In this document: piece after piece, positions 9,290-17,683 of the stretch | How positions within the stretch are numbered: the first letter of the stretch is position 1 | Layout of the letters: each line of letters opens with the position of its first letter | Source: JAFALK01 sp036500605 | GTDB lineage: Bacteria > Pseudomonadota > Gammaproteobacteria > Burkholderiales > Burkholderiaceae_C | Length of the DNA stretch: 64,000 nucleotides | Assembly: GCA_036500605.1 (NCBI GenBank) | Contig: DASYBU010000002.1 | Span: forward strand, 62,001-126,000 | Direction: 5' to 3' | Notes under the pieces: model-generated | Databases searched by the model: none | Told to the model about the DNA's origin: nothing | The model's input: only the letters and a program-made list of their open reading frames with translations | Program-made: the position numbers and the translations under genes

Positions 9290-9676
9290 ATGCCGATGCA
9301 AGTCTGCACCACCGCGATGATGACCTGCACCTTCGGGGCCGCGCCGTCGACCTTCAACGCCACGCCGCGCCCGGTCATGACGAGCAATATGGTCGCCGGC
9401 ACGATCATGGACCATGTGCCCATGCTGAACGTGCCGCCCTTCGGCGTGTGCAATTCGCCGAGCAACCCGACCGTGGCCGCCGCCACCGCCGCCGCACTCG
9501 GCGTGCTGACGCCGATGCCCTGCGTACCCGTCTTGCCCGCTCCGTGGGTGCCCGGCGCACCCACCGTGCTGATCACGAATTTCCCGGCGCTGGACAACAA
9601 CTGCAAGCTCAACTGTGCCTGGGGAGGTGTGATCGCCTTCACCGCTCCCGGCCAAACCACCCATCAAATCCCATGA
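9290..9676 (+). CDS. DUF4280 PAAR-like T6SS spike protein
   Basis: A 128-residue protein of the DUF4280 PAAR-like group. The family pattern is clear: N-terminal CTTAMMTCTFGAAPSTF, then AGTIMDHVPMLNVPPFG with CNSPSNPTVAAATAAALG, the PMPCVPVLPAPWVPGAP turn-rich block and a final CAWGGVIAF strand. Conserved Cys residues (VC, TC, VC, PC, NC, NCAWGG) are candidates for metal binding at the tip. Such proteins sharpen the VgrG trimer. The absence of any C-terminal extension shows it is a plain tip without a fused toxin. The stop codon overlaps the tssK start (ATGA). Confidence 0.88.
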   Translation: MPMQVCTTAMMTCTFGAAPSTFNATPRPVMTSNMVAGTIMDHVPMLNVPPFGVCNSPSNPTVAAATAAALGVLTPMPCVPVLPAPWVPGAPTVLITNFPALDNNCKLNCAWGGVIAFTAPGQTTHQIP

Positions 9677-11007
9677 CATGGACTAACAAAGTCATCTGGA
9701 CGGAGGGCATGTTCCTCCAGCCGCAGCATTTCCAGCAGCATGACCGCTTCCTCGCCGCACAGGCGCAAGCCCGCTTTGCGGCGGGCGCCGGCTACGGCTG
9801 GGGTTGGCTGACCCTGATGCTGGACAGCGCCGCGCTGAACCTCGGCAAGATCGCTCTGACGAGTGCTGCCGGCGTGCTGCCCGACGGCCTGGCCTTCGAC
9901 CTGCCCGGCGCCGACGCCGCACCGGCCGCGCTCGACATCCCGGCCGACACGCGCGACGAGCTCGTGGTGCTGGCACTCGCCCTGCCCCGCCCCGGCGTGG
10001 CCGAGAGCGATGCCGAAGGCGACGCCAACGCGATGCCGCCGCGCTACCGTGCGGCCGAGGTCGACGTGGGCGACAACAACGTCACCGGCCAACGCGTGGC
10101 GCCCTTGCAGATCGGCCGCGTGCACCTGCGCCTGATGCTGGCGCGCGATTGCGGCGAGGGCTATGCCACGCTGGGCCTGTGCAAGGTGGTCGAACGCCGT
10201 GCAGATAACAAGTTGGTTCTGGACACCACCTACATCCCGCCGACGCTCAACTCGGCCGGCAACGAGCTGCTGGCCTCGCACCTGCGCGAGCTGCACGGCC
10301 TGCTGCACCAGCGCGGCGAAGCGCTGGCCGCGCGCCTGGCGCAGCCGGGCCGTGCCGGCGTGGGCGAGATCTCCGACTTCCTGCTGCTCGGCACGATCAA
10401 CCGGCAGGAGCCGCTGATCTCGCAATGGCGCCAGACCTCGATCCTGCACCCGAAGGATTTCTATTTCGGCGCCTGCTCGCTGGCCGGTGATCTGTCGACC
10501 TTCCGCGAACGCCGCCGGCCCGCCGACCTGCCCGCCTACAACCACGACGACCCTTCACGCTGCTTTGCGCCGCTGATGGACGATCTGCGCCAGTCGCTCT
10601 CGATGGTGATGGAGCAGACCGCGATCCCGATCGAGCTGCAGGACCGCAAGTACGGCATCCGCGTGGCGATCATTCCCGACATCGAGCTGCAGCGCACCGC
10701 GCAGTTCGTGCTGGCCGTGGCCGCGCAACTGCCGGGCGATGCGCTGCGCGCGCGCTTCCCCACGCAGGTCAAGATCGGCACGGTCGAGCGCATCCGCGAC
10801 CTGGTGAACCTGCAACTGCCCGGCGTGCCGCTGCGGCCGCTGCCGGTGGCGCCGAGGCAGATTCCGTACCACGCGGGCTACAACTATTTCGAACTCGAGA
10901 CGCGCGGCAACGAGATGTGGAAACAGCTCGAAAGCTCGGGCGGTCTTGCCATGCACATTGCCGGTGACTTCCCCGGACTCGAACTCGAGTTCTGGGCTGT
11001 CCGCTAA
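9673..11007 (+). CDS. tssK: TssK baseplate adaptor
   Basis: A 444-residue TssK starting MTWTNKVIWTEGMFLQPQHF, the canonical family start. I therefore place the start at ATG 9673, overlapping the DUF4280 stop, and discard the in-frame upstream codons back to 9097. TssK is a trimeric cytoplasmic baseplate subunit that links the wedge (TssE/F/G) to the membrane complex TssJLM. The C-terminal part (PIELQDRKYGIRVAIIPD, IPYHAGYNYFELETRG, WKQLESSGGLAMHIAG) is typical. Its neighbours tssL and tssM follow directly at spacings of 11 and 10 bases, the common tssK-L-M order. Confidence 0.97.
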   Translation: MTWTNKVIWTEGMFLQPQHFQQHDRFLAAQAQARFAAGAGYGWGWLTLMLDSAALNLGKIALTSAAGVLPDGLAFDLPGADAAPAALDIPADTRDELVVLALALPRPGVAESDAEGDANAMPPRYRAAEVDVGDNNVTGQRVAPLQIGRVHLRLMLARDCGEGYATLGLCKVVERRADNKLVLDTTYIPPTLNSAGNELLASHLRELHGLLHQRGEALAARLAQPGRAGVGEISDFLLLGTINRQEPLISQWRQTSILHPKDFYFGACSLAGDLSTFRERRRPADLPAYNHDDPSRCFAPLMDDLRQSLSMVMEQTAIPIELQDRKYGIRVAIIPDIELQRTAQFVLAVAAQLPGDALRARFPTQVKIGTVERIRDLVNLQLPGVPLRPLPVAPRQIPYHAGYNYFELETRGNEMWKQLESSGGLAMHIAGDFPGLELEFWAVR

Positions 11008-11018
11008 GGAAAGAAGTT

Positions 11019-12362
11019 ATGAGTGACGACAGCACACGTGACCCCTTTGCCGCCTTCGGCAATGACCGGACGGTGATCAAGCCCAGCGCCGGCCGCGCCC
11101 AGCGCCCCGGCGGTGAAGGCCCGCCTCCGGGCAACAACCCGCCGCCGCCGAACAATCCTGCGCAGCTCGCGGGCGGCACCGCGCCGCTCGCCATCGACGC
11201 GCTGATGGGCGCCAGCATCAACCCGCTGGTGGCCGCTGCGCAACCGCTGCTGGCCGCGGCCGTGCGCCTGCGCTTCACCGCGCGCCACGCCAATCCCGCG
11301 GGTTTGAAAGACGCGCTGGCCGACGGCATCCGCAAGTTCGAGACGCAGGCGCGCACGCAGAACCTGCCCAACGAGCAGATCGTGGCGGCGCGCTACATCC
11401 TCTGCACCTTCGTCGATGAATGCGCGGCCTCCACGCCTTGGGGCGGCTCGGGCATCTGGTCGGCGCAGAGCCTGCTCGTGCTGTTCCACAACGAGACCTG
11501 GGGCGGCGAGAAAGTCTTCCAGCTGATGAGCAAGCTGGCCGAGAACGTCGCGGCCAATCGCAACCTGCTGGAGCTGCTCTACATCGTGCTGGCCTTCGGT
11601 TTCGAGGGCCGCTACCGCGTGATCGACAACGGCCGCGCGCAGCTCGACAGCGTGCGCCAGCGCCTCTCGCAACTGCTCAAGCAGCAGCGCGAGATCCCCG
11701 ACAAGGCGCTCTCGCCGCGTTGGCAGGGCGAGCCCGCCGCGAAGGAGCGGCTGCGCGACGGCATCCCGATCTGGGTGATCGCCGCGCTGACCGCCGTGGT
11801 GCTGATGCTGGTCTTCGTGAGCCTGCGCTTTGCGCTGGGCAGCCACGCCGACCCGGTGTTCTCGCAGATGGCCGCGCTCAATGCGAAGAAGGCGCAGGTG
11901 GCTGCACCCTCGCCACCGGCGCCCACGCCGCGCCTCGCGCAGTTGCTCAAGCCTGAGATTGCAGCGGGTCTCGTGCAGGTGTCGGACCTGGCCGATCGTT
12001 CCATCGTGATCATCAAGGGCGACGGCTTCTTCGAGCCCGGCAGCGCGGTGATCGCGCCGGCCGTGCGCTCGCTGCTGCCGCATATCGGCGAGGCCATGAA
12101 GCCGCTCGGAGGCACCGTGCTGATCACGGGCCACACCGACAACCAGCCGATCCGCACGCTGCGCTATCCGAGCAACTGGCATCTCTCGCAGGACCGCGCC
12201 GATGCGGTCAAGGGCGAGCTGGCCAAGATCCTCGATCCCAAGCGCCTGAAGGCTGAAGGCAAGGCCGACGCCGACCCCGTGGCCGAGAACGACACGCCGG
12301 CCGGCCGCGCCAAGAATCGTCGCGTCGAGCTCACGCTCCTCCTTCAGAACGCCGCGCAGTGA
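11019..12362 (+). CDS. tssL: TssL (DotU type) inner-membrane protein with OmpA domain
   Basis: A 447-residue TssL. The N-terminal 60 residues are a Pro/Gly-rich cytoplasmic tail with NDRTVIKPSAG; Thr18 lies in the TVIKPS motif. The DotU helical domain runs about 60-245 (ARYILCTFVDECAASTPWG and HNETWGGEKVFQLM are family signatures). A single membrane segment is at about 248-273 (IPIWVIAALTAVVLMLVFVS). A periplasmic OmpA-like peptidoglycan-binding domain covers about 320-445 (LITGHTDNQPIRT, then SQDRADAVKGEL and NRRVELTLLL). It anchors the T6SS membrane complex. In Agrobacterium tumefaciens a threonine in the TssL N-terminal tail is phosphorylated and read by the FHA protein; the motif here makes the same plausible. 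Confidence 0.96.
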   Translation: MSDDSTRDPFAAFGNDRTVIKPSAGRAQRPGGEGPPPGNNPPPPNNPAQLAGGTAPLAIDALMGASINPLVAAAQPLLAAAVRLRFTARHANPAGLKDALADGIRKFETQARTQNLPNEQIVAARYILCTFVDECAASTPWGGSGIWSAQSLLVLFHNETWGGEKVFQLMSKLAENVAANRNLLELLYIVLAFGFEGRYRVIDNGRAQLDSVRQRLSQLLKQQREIPDKALSPRWQGEPAAKERLRDGIPIWVIAALTAVVLMLVFVSLRFALGSHADPVFSQMAALNAKKAQVAAPSPPAPTPRLAQLLKPEIAAGLVQVSDLADRSIVIIKGDGFFEPGSAVIAPAVRSLLPHIGEAMKPLGGTVLITGHTDNQPIRTLRYPSNWHLSQDRADAVKGELAKILDPKRLKAEGKADADPVAENDTPAGRAKNRRVELTLLLQNAAQ

Positions 12363-12372
12363 GAAAAGCAAG

Positions 12373-15300
12373 ATGAAAAAAGTATTCGGAATCATCTTCC
12401 ACCCGATCGCGCTGGCGATCTACGGCCTGCTCGCGCTCTCGGCGCTGATCTGGTGGGTCGGCCCGCTGATCGCGTTCGGCGAAAGCCGTCCGCTCGATTC
12501 GGAAATGTCGCGCCTGATCGCCATCGTCGTGGTGATCCTGCTGTGGGTGCTGATCGCCTGGCTGCGTGCGGTGAAGCGCCGCCGCGCCAATGCGGCGATG
12601 GTGGCCGGCATGCGTGGCGGCCCCTCGGCTTCGGACCGCGAAGCGCAGGTGCTCGAACAGCGCTTCAGCGAGGCGATGGCCACGCTGCAGGACAGCGCCA
12701 GGAAGAGCGGCAAGGGCGGCTTCTTCAAGCGCAGTGCCATGCTTTATGAGCTGCCCTGGTACGTCTTCATCGGCGCACCGGGCGCAGGCAAGACCACGGC
12801 GCTGATGAACGCCGGCCTGACCTTTCCGCTCGCCGGCAAGATGGGCCAGAGCCCGATCAAGGGCGTCGGCGGCACGCGCAACTGCGACTGGTGGTTCACC
12901 GACGAGGCCGTGCTGATCGACACCGCCGGCCGCTACACGCTGCAGCAGTCCGACGAGGACAACGACGCCAAGGCCTGGTTCAACTTCCTCGCCCTGCTGC
13001 GCAAATCGCGCCCGCGCCGCCCGATCAACGGCGTGCTGCTGACGATCAATGTGCAGGATCTTTTGCAGCAGAGCCCGGCCGATCGCAAGGAGCATGCGCA
13101 GCGGCTGCGCGCGCGCATCCAGGAGCTGCATGAGCGCCTGGGCATCCGCCCACCGATCTATGTGATGGTCACCAAGTGCGACCTGCTGGCCGGCTTCAAC
13201 GAGACCTTCGGCGAGCTCGGCAAGGAGGAGCGCGACCAGGTCTGGGGCTTCACGTTCCCGTACGACCCGCGCGGCCAGGATTCGCCTTTGCCTGAATTTG
13301 GCAGCGAGTTCGCCGCGCTCGAAAAGCGCCTGCGCGACCGCCTGCTCGACCGCATGGAGAGCGAACTCGACGTGCAGAAGCGCGCCGCGATCTTCAGCTT
13401 CCCGCAGCAGTTCGGCGGCATCAAGGGCCTGCTCGGCGGCTTCCTCGAACAGGTGTTCGAAGGCGGCGGCGGCCTGGAGCAACGCCCGCTGCTGCGCGGC
13501 GTCTACTTCACCAGCGGCACGCAGGAAGGCACGCCGATCGACCGCGTGCTGGGCACGCTGTCACGCACCTTCGGCGTTGAAGCGAAGCCCGGCGCGGTGG
13601 CTTCCTCGCGGGGCAAGAGCTTCTTCTTGTCGCGTCTTCTGCGCGAGGTGGTGTTCACCGAACAAGGCCTGGCCGGTGCCAACAAGCAGGTGGAGGCGCG
13701 CACGCGCCTGCGCCGTCGCCTCGCGCTCGCCACGCTCGCCATCGCCAGCGTGGCGCTGCTCGGCGGCTGGTTCGTTTCCTACGGCCGCAACAAGGCGTAC
13801 ATCGACGAAGTGGCCGAGCGCGTGCCGGACGCCAAGGCCGCGGTGGACGGCCTGCCGCCCGCCAGCAATGCCGATGTGACCGCGATGCCCCAGGTGCTCG
13901 ACAAGGTCTATGCCGTGCCGCAGCCGAGCGGCTTCGATCTCGACTCGCCGCCGCTGCTCAATCGCCTGGGTCTCTACCAGGGCGATTACCTCGAAGGCGG
14001 CATGCAGATCGGCTACCACCACATCCTCGATCACGGCCTGCTGCCGCGCGTGGCGCGCCGGTTGGAAGAGCGCCTGCGCGCCGCTGATCGCAACAACCTC
14101 GAGCTGGCCTACGAGGCGCTGAAGAGCTACCTGATGCTCTACACGCCCGACCATTACGACGCCGATGCGCTGAAGACCTTCGTCAGCCTCGATTGGGATT
14201 TGAACCTCGCCAGCACGCTGACGCCGGAGCAGCGCGCCAACCTGACGGCGCATCTGGAAAACGCGCTCTCGCAAGGCGCGCCGCAAGCGCTGGCGCCGAT
14301 GGACAAGGCGCTCGTCGCGCAAGTGCGCGAGATGCTCGTGGCCTACCCGCTCGAGTACCGCGTGTTCAGCCGCTTGAAGCGTGCCAATGTCGGTGCCGAC
14401 TTCCCCGAGTTCTCGGTCGCTGCGGCCGGCGGGCCCAACACCGCCTCGGTGTTCGAGCGTGCCAGCGGCCTGCCGCTTTCGCGCGGCATCCCGGGCCTGT
14501 TCACGCGTGATGCCTATTTCAAGGCCTTCAAGGGCGCGATGGGCACGGTGATCAAGCAGCTCAGCGAAGAACAGCAATGGGTGCTGGGCATGGCGCCGCC
14601 GCCGCAGTCCGCGAAGGATGCGGCCAAGGCGCTGATGAGCGTGGATCCCGAGATGGAGTCACGCGTGCGCCGGCTCTATCTGCAGGAGTACATCAAGGTC
14701 TGGGACGCTTATCTGGCTGATGTGCGGCTGGTCAAGCTGACGGACATTTCACGCAGCATGGAAGTGGCCCGCATCCTGGCGGCGCCCGATTCGCCGCTGG
14801 CCGCGTACATGCGCGCCGCCTCGCGTGAAACGACGCTGGTGCCGACGGCTGAAGCGGCGATTGCCGCCTCCAAGAAATCGGCGCTGCCCAAGCTCAATCC
14901 GAAGGTCGACAAGGCCAAGGCCGATCTGGCCGCGCTGGTGGGCAAGCCCGCCGGTGCGGACGATGCCGGCACGGGCGGTGCGCTGCTGGAGGCCTTGGTG
15001 GATGACCACTTCGCCGCACTGCATCGCTTGACCGCCGGCCAGCCCGCGCCGCTCGACGACGTGATCAAGCTGTTCAACGATGTGTTCGTGCAGCTCAGCG
15101 CCATCGACGCCGCGCAGAAGAGCAAGAGCGCGCCGCCGCCGGCCGGTGGTGGCGGCGCCGCCGCGCAAGCTGCAGCCGCGATGCAGCCCGAGCCGATCAA
15201 GTCGATGCTCGGCGGTCTGCTTGGTGCTGGTGCGAGCCAGGGCCGCACCGCTGAACGCGCGGGCCTGTCGGATGAGATCCGTCCGCTGGCCGAGTTCTGC

Positions 15301-15945
15301 GCGCGCACCGTGTCGGGCCGCTTCCCGTTTGCGCAAGGCTCCAAGGCCGATGTGCTGCCCGATGATTTCGGCCAGCTCTTCGGCGTGGGCGGCATGCTCG
15401 ACGATTTCTTCCAGCGCCGTCTGGCGGCACTGGTCGACACCGGCGTGACGCCGTGGGCCTACCGGCCGCTGCCTGACGGCACCAAGCCGCCGGGTGGTGC
15501 TGCGCTCGCGGACTTCCAGCGTGCTTCGAAGATCAAGGATGCTTTCTTCCGCAGCGGCAACAAGCAGCCTGGCTTCAAGATCGACATGCGCGTGCTGGAG
15601 ATGAGTGACGGCATGAAGGAGCTGTCGCTCGACATGGACGGTCAGGTCTTCAAGTTCGCGGCGGGCAACACGGCGGCGCAGACGCTGACGTGGCCGAGCA
15701 GCCGTGTCGCCTCGCAGATCAAGCTGGCGGCGAACAGCGGCTCGCCGATGGTCTTTGATGGTCCTTGGGCGCTGATGCGCCTGATCAACCAATTCGAGGT
15801 GCAGCCTTCCGCCCAGCCCGAGCGCTTCACGGTGCTCGTGAATGTGGACGGCAAGCACGCCAAGCTGGAGATCATCTCCGGCAGCGCCATCAACCCGCTG
15901 CGCATGCGTGAGATGCAGCAGTTCCGCTGCCCCGAGGCGCTTTAA
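12373..15945 (+). CDS. tssM: TssM (IcmF) inner-membrane protein
   Basis: A 1190-residue IcmF-family protein. Two N-terminal membrane segments lie at about 8-30 and 46-66. A cytoplasmic GTPase-like domain follows with Walker A GAPGAGKTT (about 134-142) and a DTAGRY switch (about 180-185). A third membrane segment is at about 446-468. The rest is periplasmic, with a Gly/Ala-rich loop near 918-935. TssM spans the envelope with TssJ and TssL and forms the channel for the tube. The nucleotide-binding residues are intact. The stop overlaps by 4 bases with the end of a convergent gene on the other strand, which is unusual inside a T6SS operon. Confidence 0.97.
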   Translation: MKKVFGIIFHPIALAIYGLLALSALIWWVGPLIAFGESRPLDSEMSRLIAIVVVILLWVLIAWLRAVKRRRANAAMVAGMRGGPSASDREAQVLEQRFSEAMATLQDSARKSGKGGFFKRSAMLYELPWYVFIGAPGAGKTTALMNAGLTFPLAGKMGQSPIKGVGGTRNCDWWFTDEAVLIDTAGRYTLQQSDEDNDAKAWFNFLALLRKSRPRRPINGVLLTINVQDLLQQSPADRKEHAQRLRARIQELHERLGIRPPIYVMVTKCDLLAGFNETFGELGKEERDQVWGFTFPYDPRGQDSPLPEFGSEFAALEKRLRDRLLDRMESELDVQKRAAIFSFPQQFGGIKGLLGGFLEQVFEGGGGLEQRPLLRGVYFTSGTQEGTPIDRVLGTLSRTFGVEAKPGAVASSRGKSFFLSRLLREVVFTEQGLAGANKQVEARTRLRRRLALATLAIASVALLGGWFVSYGRNKAYIDEVAERVPDAKAAVDGLPPASNADVTAMPQVLDKVYAVPQPSGFDLDSPPLLNRLGLYQGDYLEGGMQIGYHHILDHGLLPRVARRLEERLRAADRNNLELAYEALKSYLMLYTPDHYDADALKTFVSLDWDLNLASTLTPEQRANLTAHLENALSQGAPQALAPMDKALVAQVREMLVAYPLEYRVFSRLKRANVGADFPEFSVAAAGGPNTASVFERASGLPLSRGIPGLFTRDAYFKAFKGAMGTVIKQLSEEQQWVLGMAPPPQSAKDAAKALMSVDPEMESRVRRLYLQEYIKVWDAYLADVRLVKLTDISRSMEVARILAAPDSPLAAYMRAASRETTLVPTAEAAIAASKKSALPKLNPKVDKAKADLAALVGKPAGADDAGTGGALLEALVDDHFAALHRLTAGQPAPLDDVIKLFNDVFVQLSAIDAAQKSKSAPPPAGGGGAAAQAAAAMQPEPIKSMLGGLLGAGASQGRTAERAGLSDEIRPLAEFCARTVSGRFPFAQGSKADVLPDDFGQLFGVGGMLDDFFQRRLAALVDTGVTPWAYRPLPDGTKPPGGAALADFQRASKIKDAFFRSGNKQPGFKIDMRVLEMSDGMKELSLDMDGQVFKFAAGNTAAQTLTWPSSRVASQIKLAANSGSPMVFDGPWALMRLINQFEVQPSAQPERFTVLVNVDGKHAKLEIISGSAINPLRMREMQQFRCPEAL

Positions 15946-16976
15946 AGATGCGCGCTGAGCCCGACGTCCGGCGGACCCTTGAGCAGGGCCAAGGGACAGG
16001 GCTTGCCGCAGCTGCCCGCCGGCAGGCCCAGCTTGGCCTGCGCGGTGACCTGCAAGAGCATCGCGATCATGCCCAGCGCCGAGAGATTGGCGCTGGCGAC
16101 GGCGGCCAGGTTCAGCTTGGCCATCGCATTGGCGTTGGCACTCGCCGTCAAGCTTGCAGCAGCGGTCGCACTGGCACTCAAGGAAGCAGCCAGCTGCGCC
16201 AAAGCCGTCAAGGGCAAGGCCGCCAGAGCGATCTGCAAGCTCGCCATCGCATTGGGCGCGCGCAAATCAACGCCCAGCGCCAGCTTGATCGCACCGAGCA
16301 TGGGCAGCAGCCCAGCCAGCAAGGCCAGCAGATTGAAATTCCCCAAGGACGGCAAACCGGCTGTCATGTTGGCGGTGGCAGTCGCCATCGCGCTCGCGGT
16401 CAGTGCACCTTGAGCGTTAGCCTTCAAGCCCAGCGCCGCCATCAGCGAGGCCATCGCCGACACGCTGAGCTTGGCCGAGACATTGAGATGGGCCGCCGCA
16501 TTCAGGCGCGCGGACAGCGCAGCAATCGCGCCGGGTGCATGCAGATTGATCCCCAGCGTCGCCTTGATGCCCAGGATCAGCCCGGCCAGGCCGGCCAACG
16601 GCGCGAGGCTGATCGTCAGGGAACCGAGCATGCCCAGGCTCGGCAGGAAGGCGCCGCTGTTCGCATTGAAGCCGCTGATCGTGGCCAGCAAGCTGGCGCG
16701 TACGGCGGCATTGGCGCTCAGGGCGGCGGTCAGGTTCATGCCCAGCGCCGCCTGCAAGGCCGCCGAGAAGCTGGCCATCGCCGAGAGATTGGCCATCGCC
16801 GCGGCGCTCACGCCCAAGGTGGCCGAGGCGCTCAGCGCGGCGTTCAAGCCGAGCGAGGCGCTGAGGCTGGCCATCAGGTTCATCGAGATCGGCGGGATCA
16901 GCGCGCCCAGATTGGGCGGGATCAACGCCAGCGAGCTGGTGAAGGTGCCCATTTGCGCCGAGCAGAAGCAGGTCAT
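15942..16976 (-). CDS. Ala/Leu/Ser-rich internally duplicated protein, opposite strand in the T6SS cluster
   Basis: I do not recognise this protein. From ATG 16976 it has 344 residues, mostly Ala, Leu, Ser, Gly, Met and Asn. The frame continues upstream to a TTG at 17027. Only this frame reads like protein; the + strand frames here are Arg/Gln/Gly-rich shadows. It contains an internal duplication of about 97 residues: PSLGMLGSL...LGIKATLGINLHAPGAIAAL and PSLGNFNLL...LGAIKLALGVDLRAPNAMASL. Short MASLSA / AKLSVSAMASL units recur throughout. Cys residues sit only at the ends (MTCFCSAQM and SCGKPCPL). It converges on tssM with a 4-base overlap and diverges from tagF. The composition suggests amphipathic or membrane-active repeats; a secreted T6SS substrate is possible but unproven. 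Confidence 0.7.
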   Translation of the reverse strand: MTCFCSAQMGTFTSSLALIPPNLGALIPPISMNLMASLSASLGLNAALSASATLGVSAAAMANLSAMASFSAALQAALGMNLTAALSANAAVRASLLATISGFNANSGAFLPSLGMLGSLTISLAPLAGLAGLILGIKATLGINLHAPGAIAALSARLNAAAHLNVSAKLSVSAMASLMAALGLKANAQGALTASAMATATANMTAGLPSLGNFNLLALLAGLLPMLGAIKLALGVDLRAPNAMASLQIALAALPLTALAQLAASLSASATAAASLTASANANAMAKLNLAAVASANLSALGMIAMLLQVTAQAKLGLPAGSCGKPCPLALLKGPPDVGLSAHL

Positions 16977-17011
16977 GGGGCTGATGCGTTGAGCGTTGTG
17001 AGGTGCTGGCG

Positions 17012-17683
17012 ATGATAGCGGCCGCAACCCCCGGATGGTTCGGCAAGCTGCCGAGCCTCGGTGACTTTGCCTCGCGCCGCGTCGACGTCGACTTCATGGA
17101 AGCCTGGGACGCCTGGCTCGCGCAAGGCCTGGCCGGCTGGCAGGCGCGCGATGGCGACGCCTGGCTAACGGATTACCTGAACGGACCGAGCTGGCGCTTC
17201 GTGCTCATGCCTGGCGCGCTGCCCGGCACGCTGCCCGGTGAATGCGGCGCACACGCCTGGGCCGGCGCGATCACGCCCTCGGTCGACCGCGTGGGCCGCT
17301 ACTTTCCGCTGACGCTGGTGCAGCGCCTCGACGCACTGCCCGAAGGCGCCGAGCAGGGCGCATCGCTGCTCGCATGGCTCTTGCAGCTCGACGACCTGGC
17401 CGTGGACGCGATGCTCGAGGAATGGCCCGTCGACCAGCTCGAAACCGAGCTCGCGCGCCTGAGCCCGCCGACGATTTCCGGCATTCCCATCGTCTCGCCC
17501 ATCGCCGCGCTGCTCGGCGACTTGCGCTCGCGAACCGAGAGCTGGCGCGGCCGCACCTTCTGGATCACGCACGGCGCCGAAGCCGATCTCCTGCACTTGA
17601 GCGCCGGACTCCCCAAAGGCGCCGCCCTGCCGGCGCTGCTGTCCGGCACCCCTGAATTCACTTCACCGAATGAACAGCCATGA
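17012..17683 (+). CDS. tagF: TagF (ImpM) T6SS-associated protein
   Basis: A 223-residue TagF/ImpM. It opens with the family signature PGWFGKLPSLGDFASRR; the middle carries WAGAITPSVDRVGRYFPLTL and the end FWITHGAEAD. I use ATG 17012 rather than GTG 17003 because the former gives the usual short leader before PGWFGK. In Pseudomonas aeruginosa TagF represses T6SS post-translationally and works alongside the threonine-phosphorylation pathway. Its stop overlaps the start of the next gene (ATGA, 17680-17683). Confidence 0.92.
   Translation: MIAAATPGWFGKLPSLGDFASRRVDVDFMEAWDAWLAQGLAGWQARDGDAWLTDYLNGPSWRFVLMPGALPGTLPGECGAHAWAGAITPSVDRVGRYFPLTLVQRLDALPEGAEQGASLLAWLLQLDDLAVDAMLEEWPVDQLETELARLSPPTISGIPIVSPIAALLGDLRSRTESWRGRTFWITHGAEADLLHLSAGLPKGAALPALLSGTPEFTSPNEQP

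Noticed and set aside
15948..17015. 355-aa + strand frame between tssM and tagF
   Set aside because: Arg/Gln/Gly-rich and without internal repeats at protein level; the minus frame shows a conserved internal duplication, so I prefer it.
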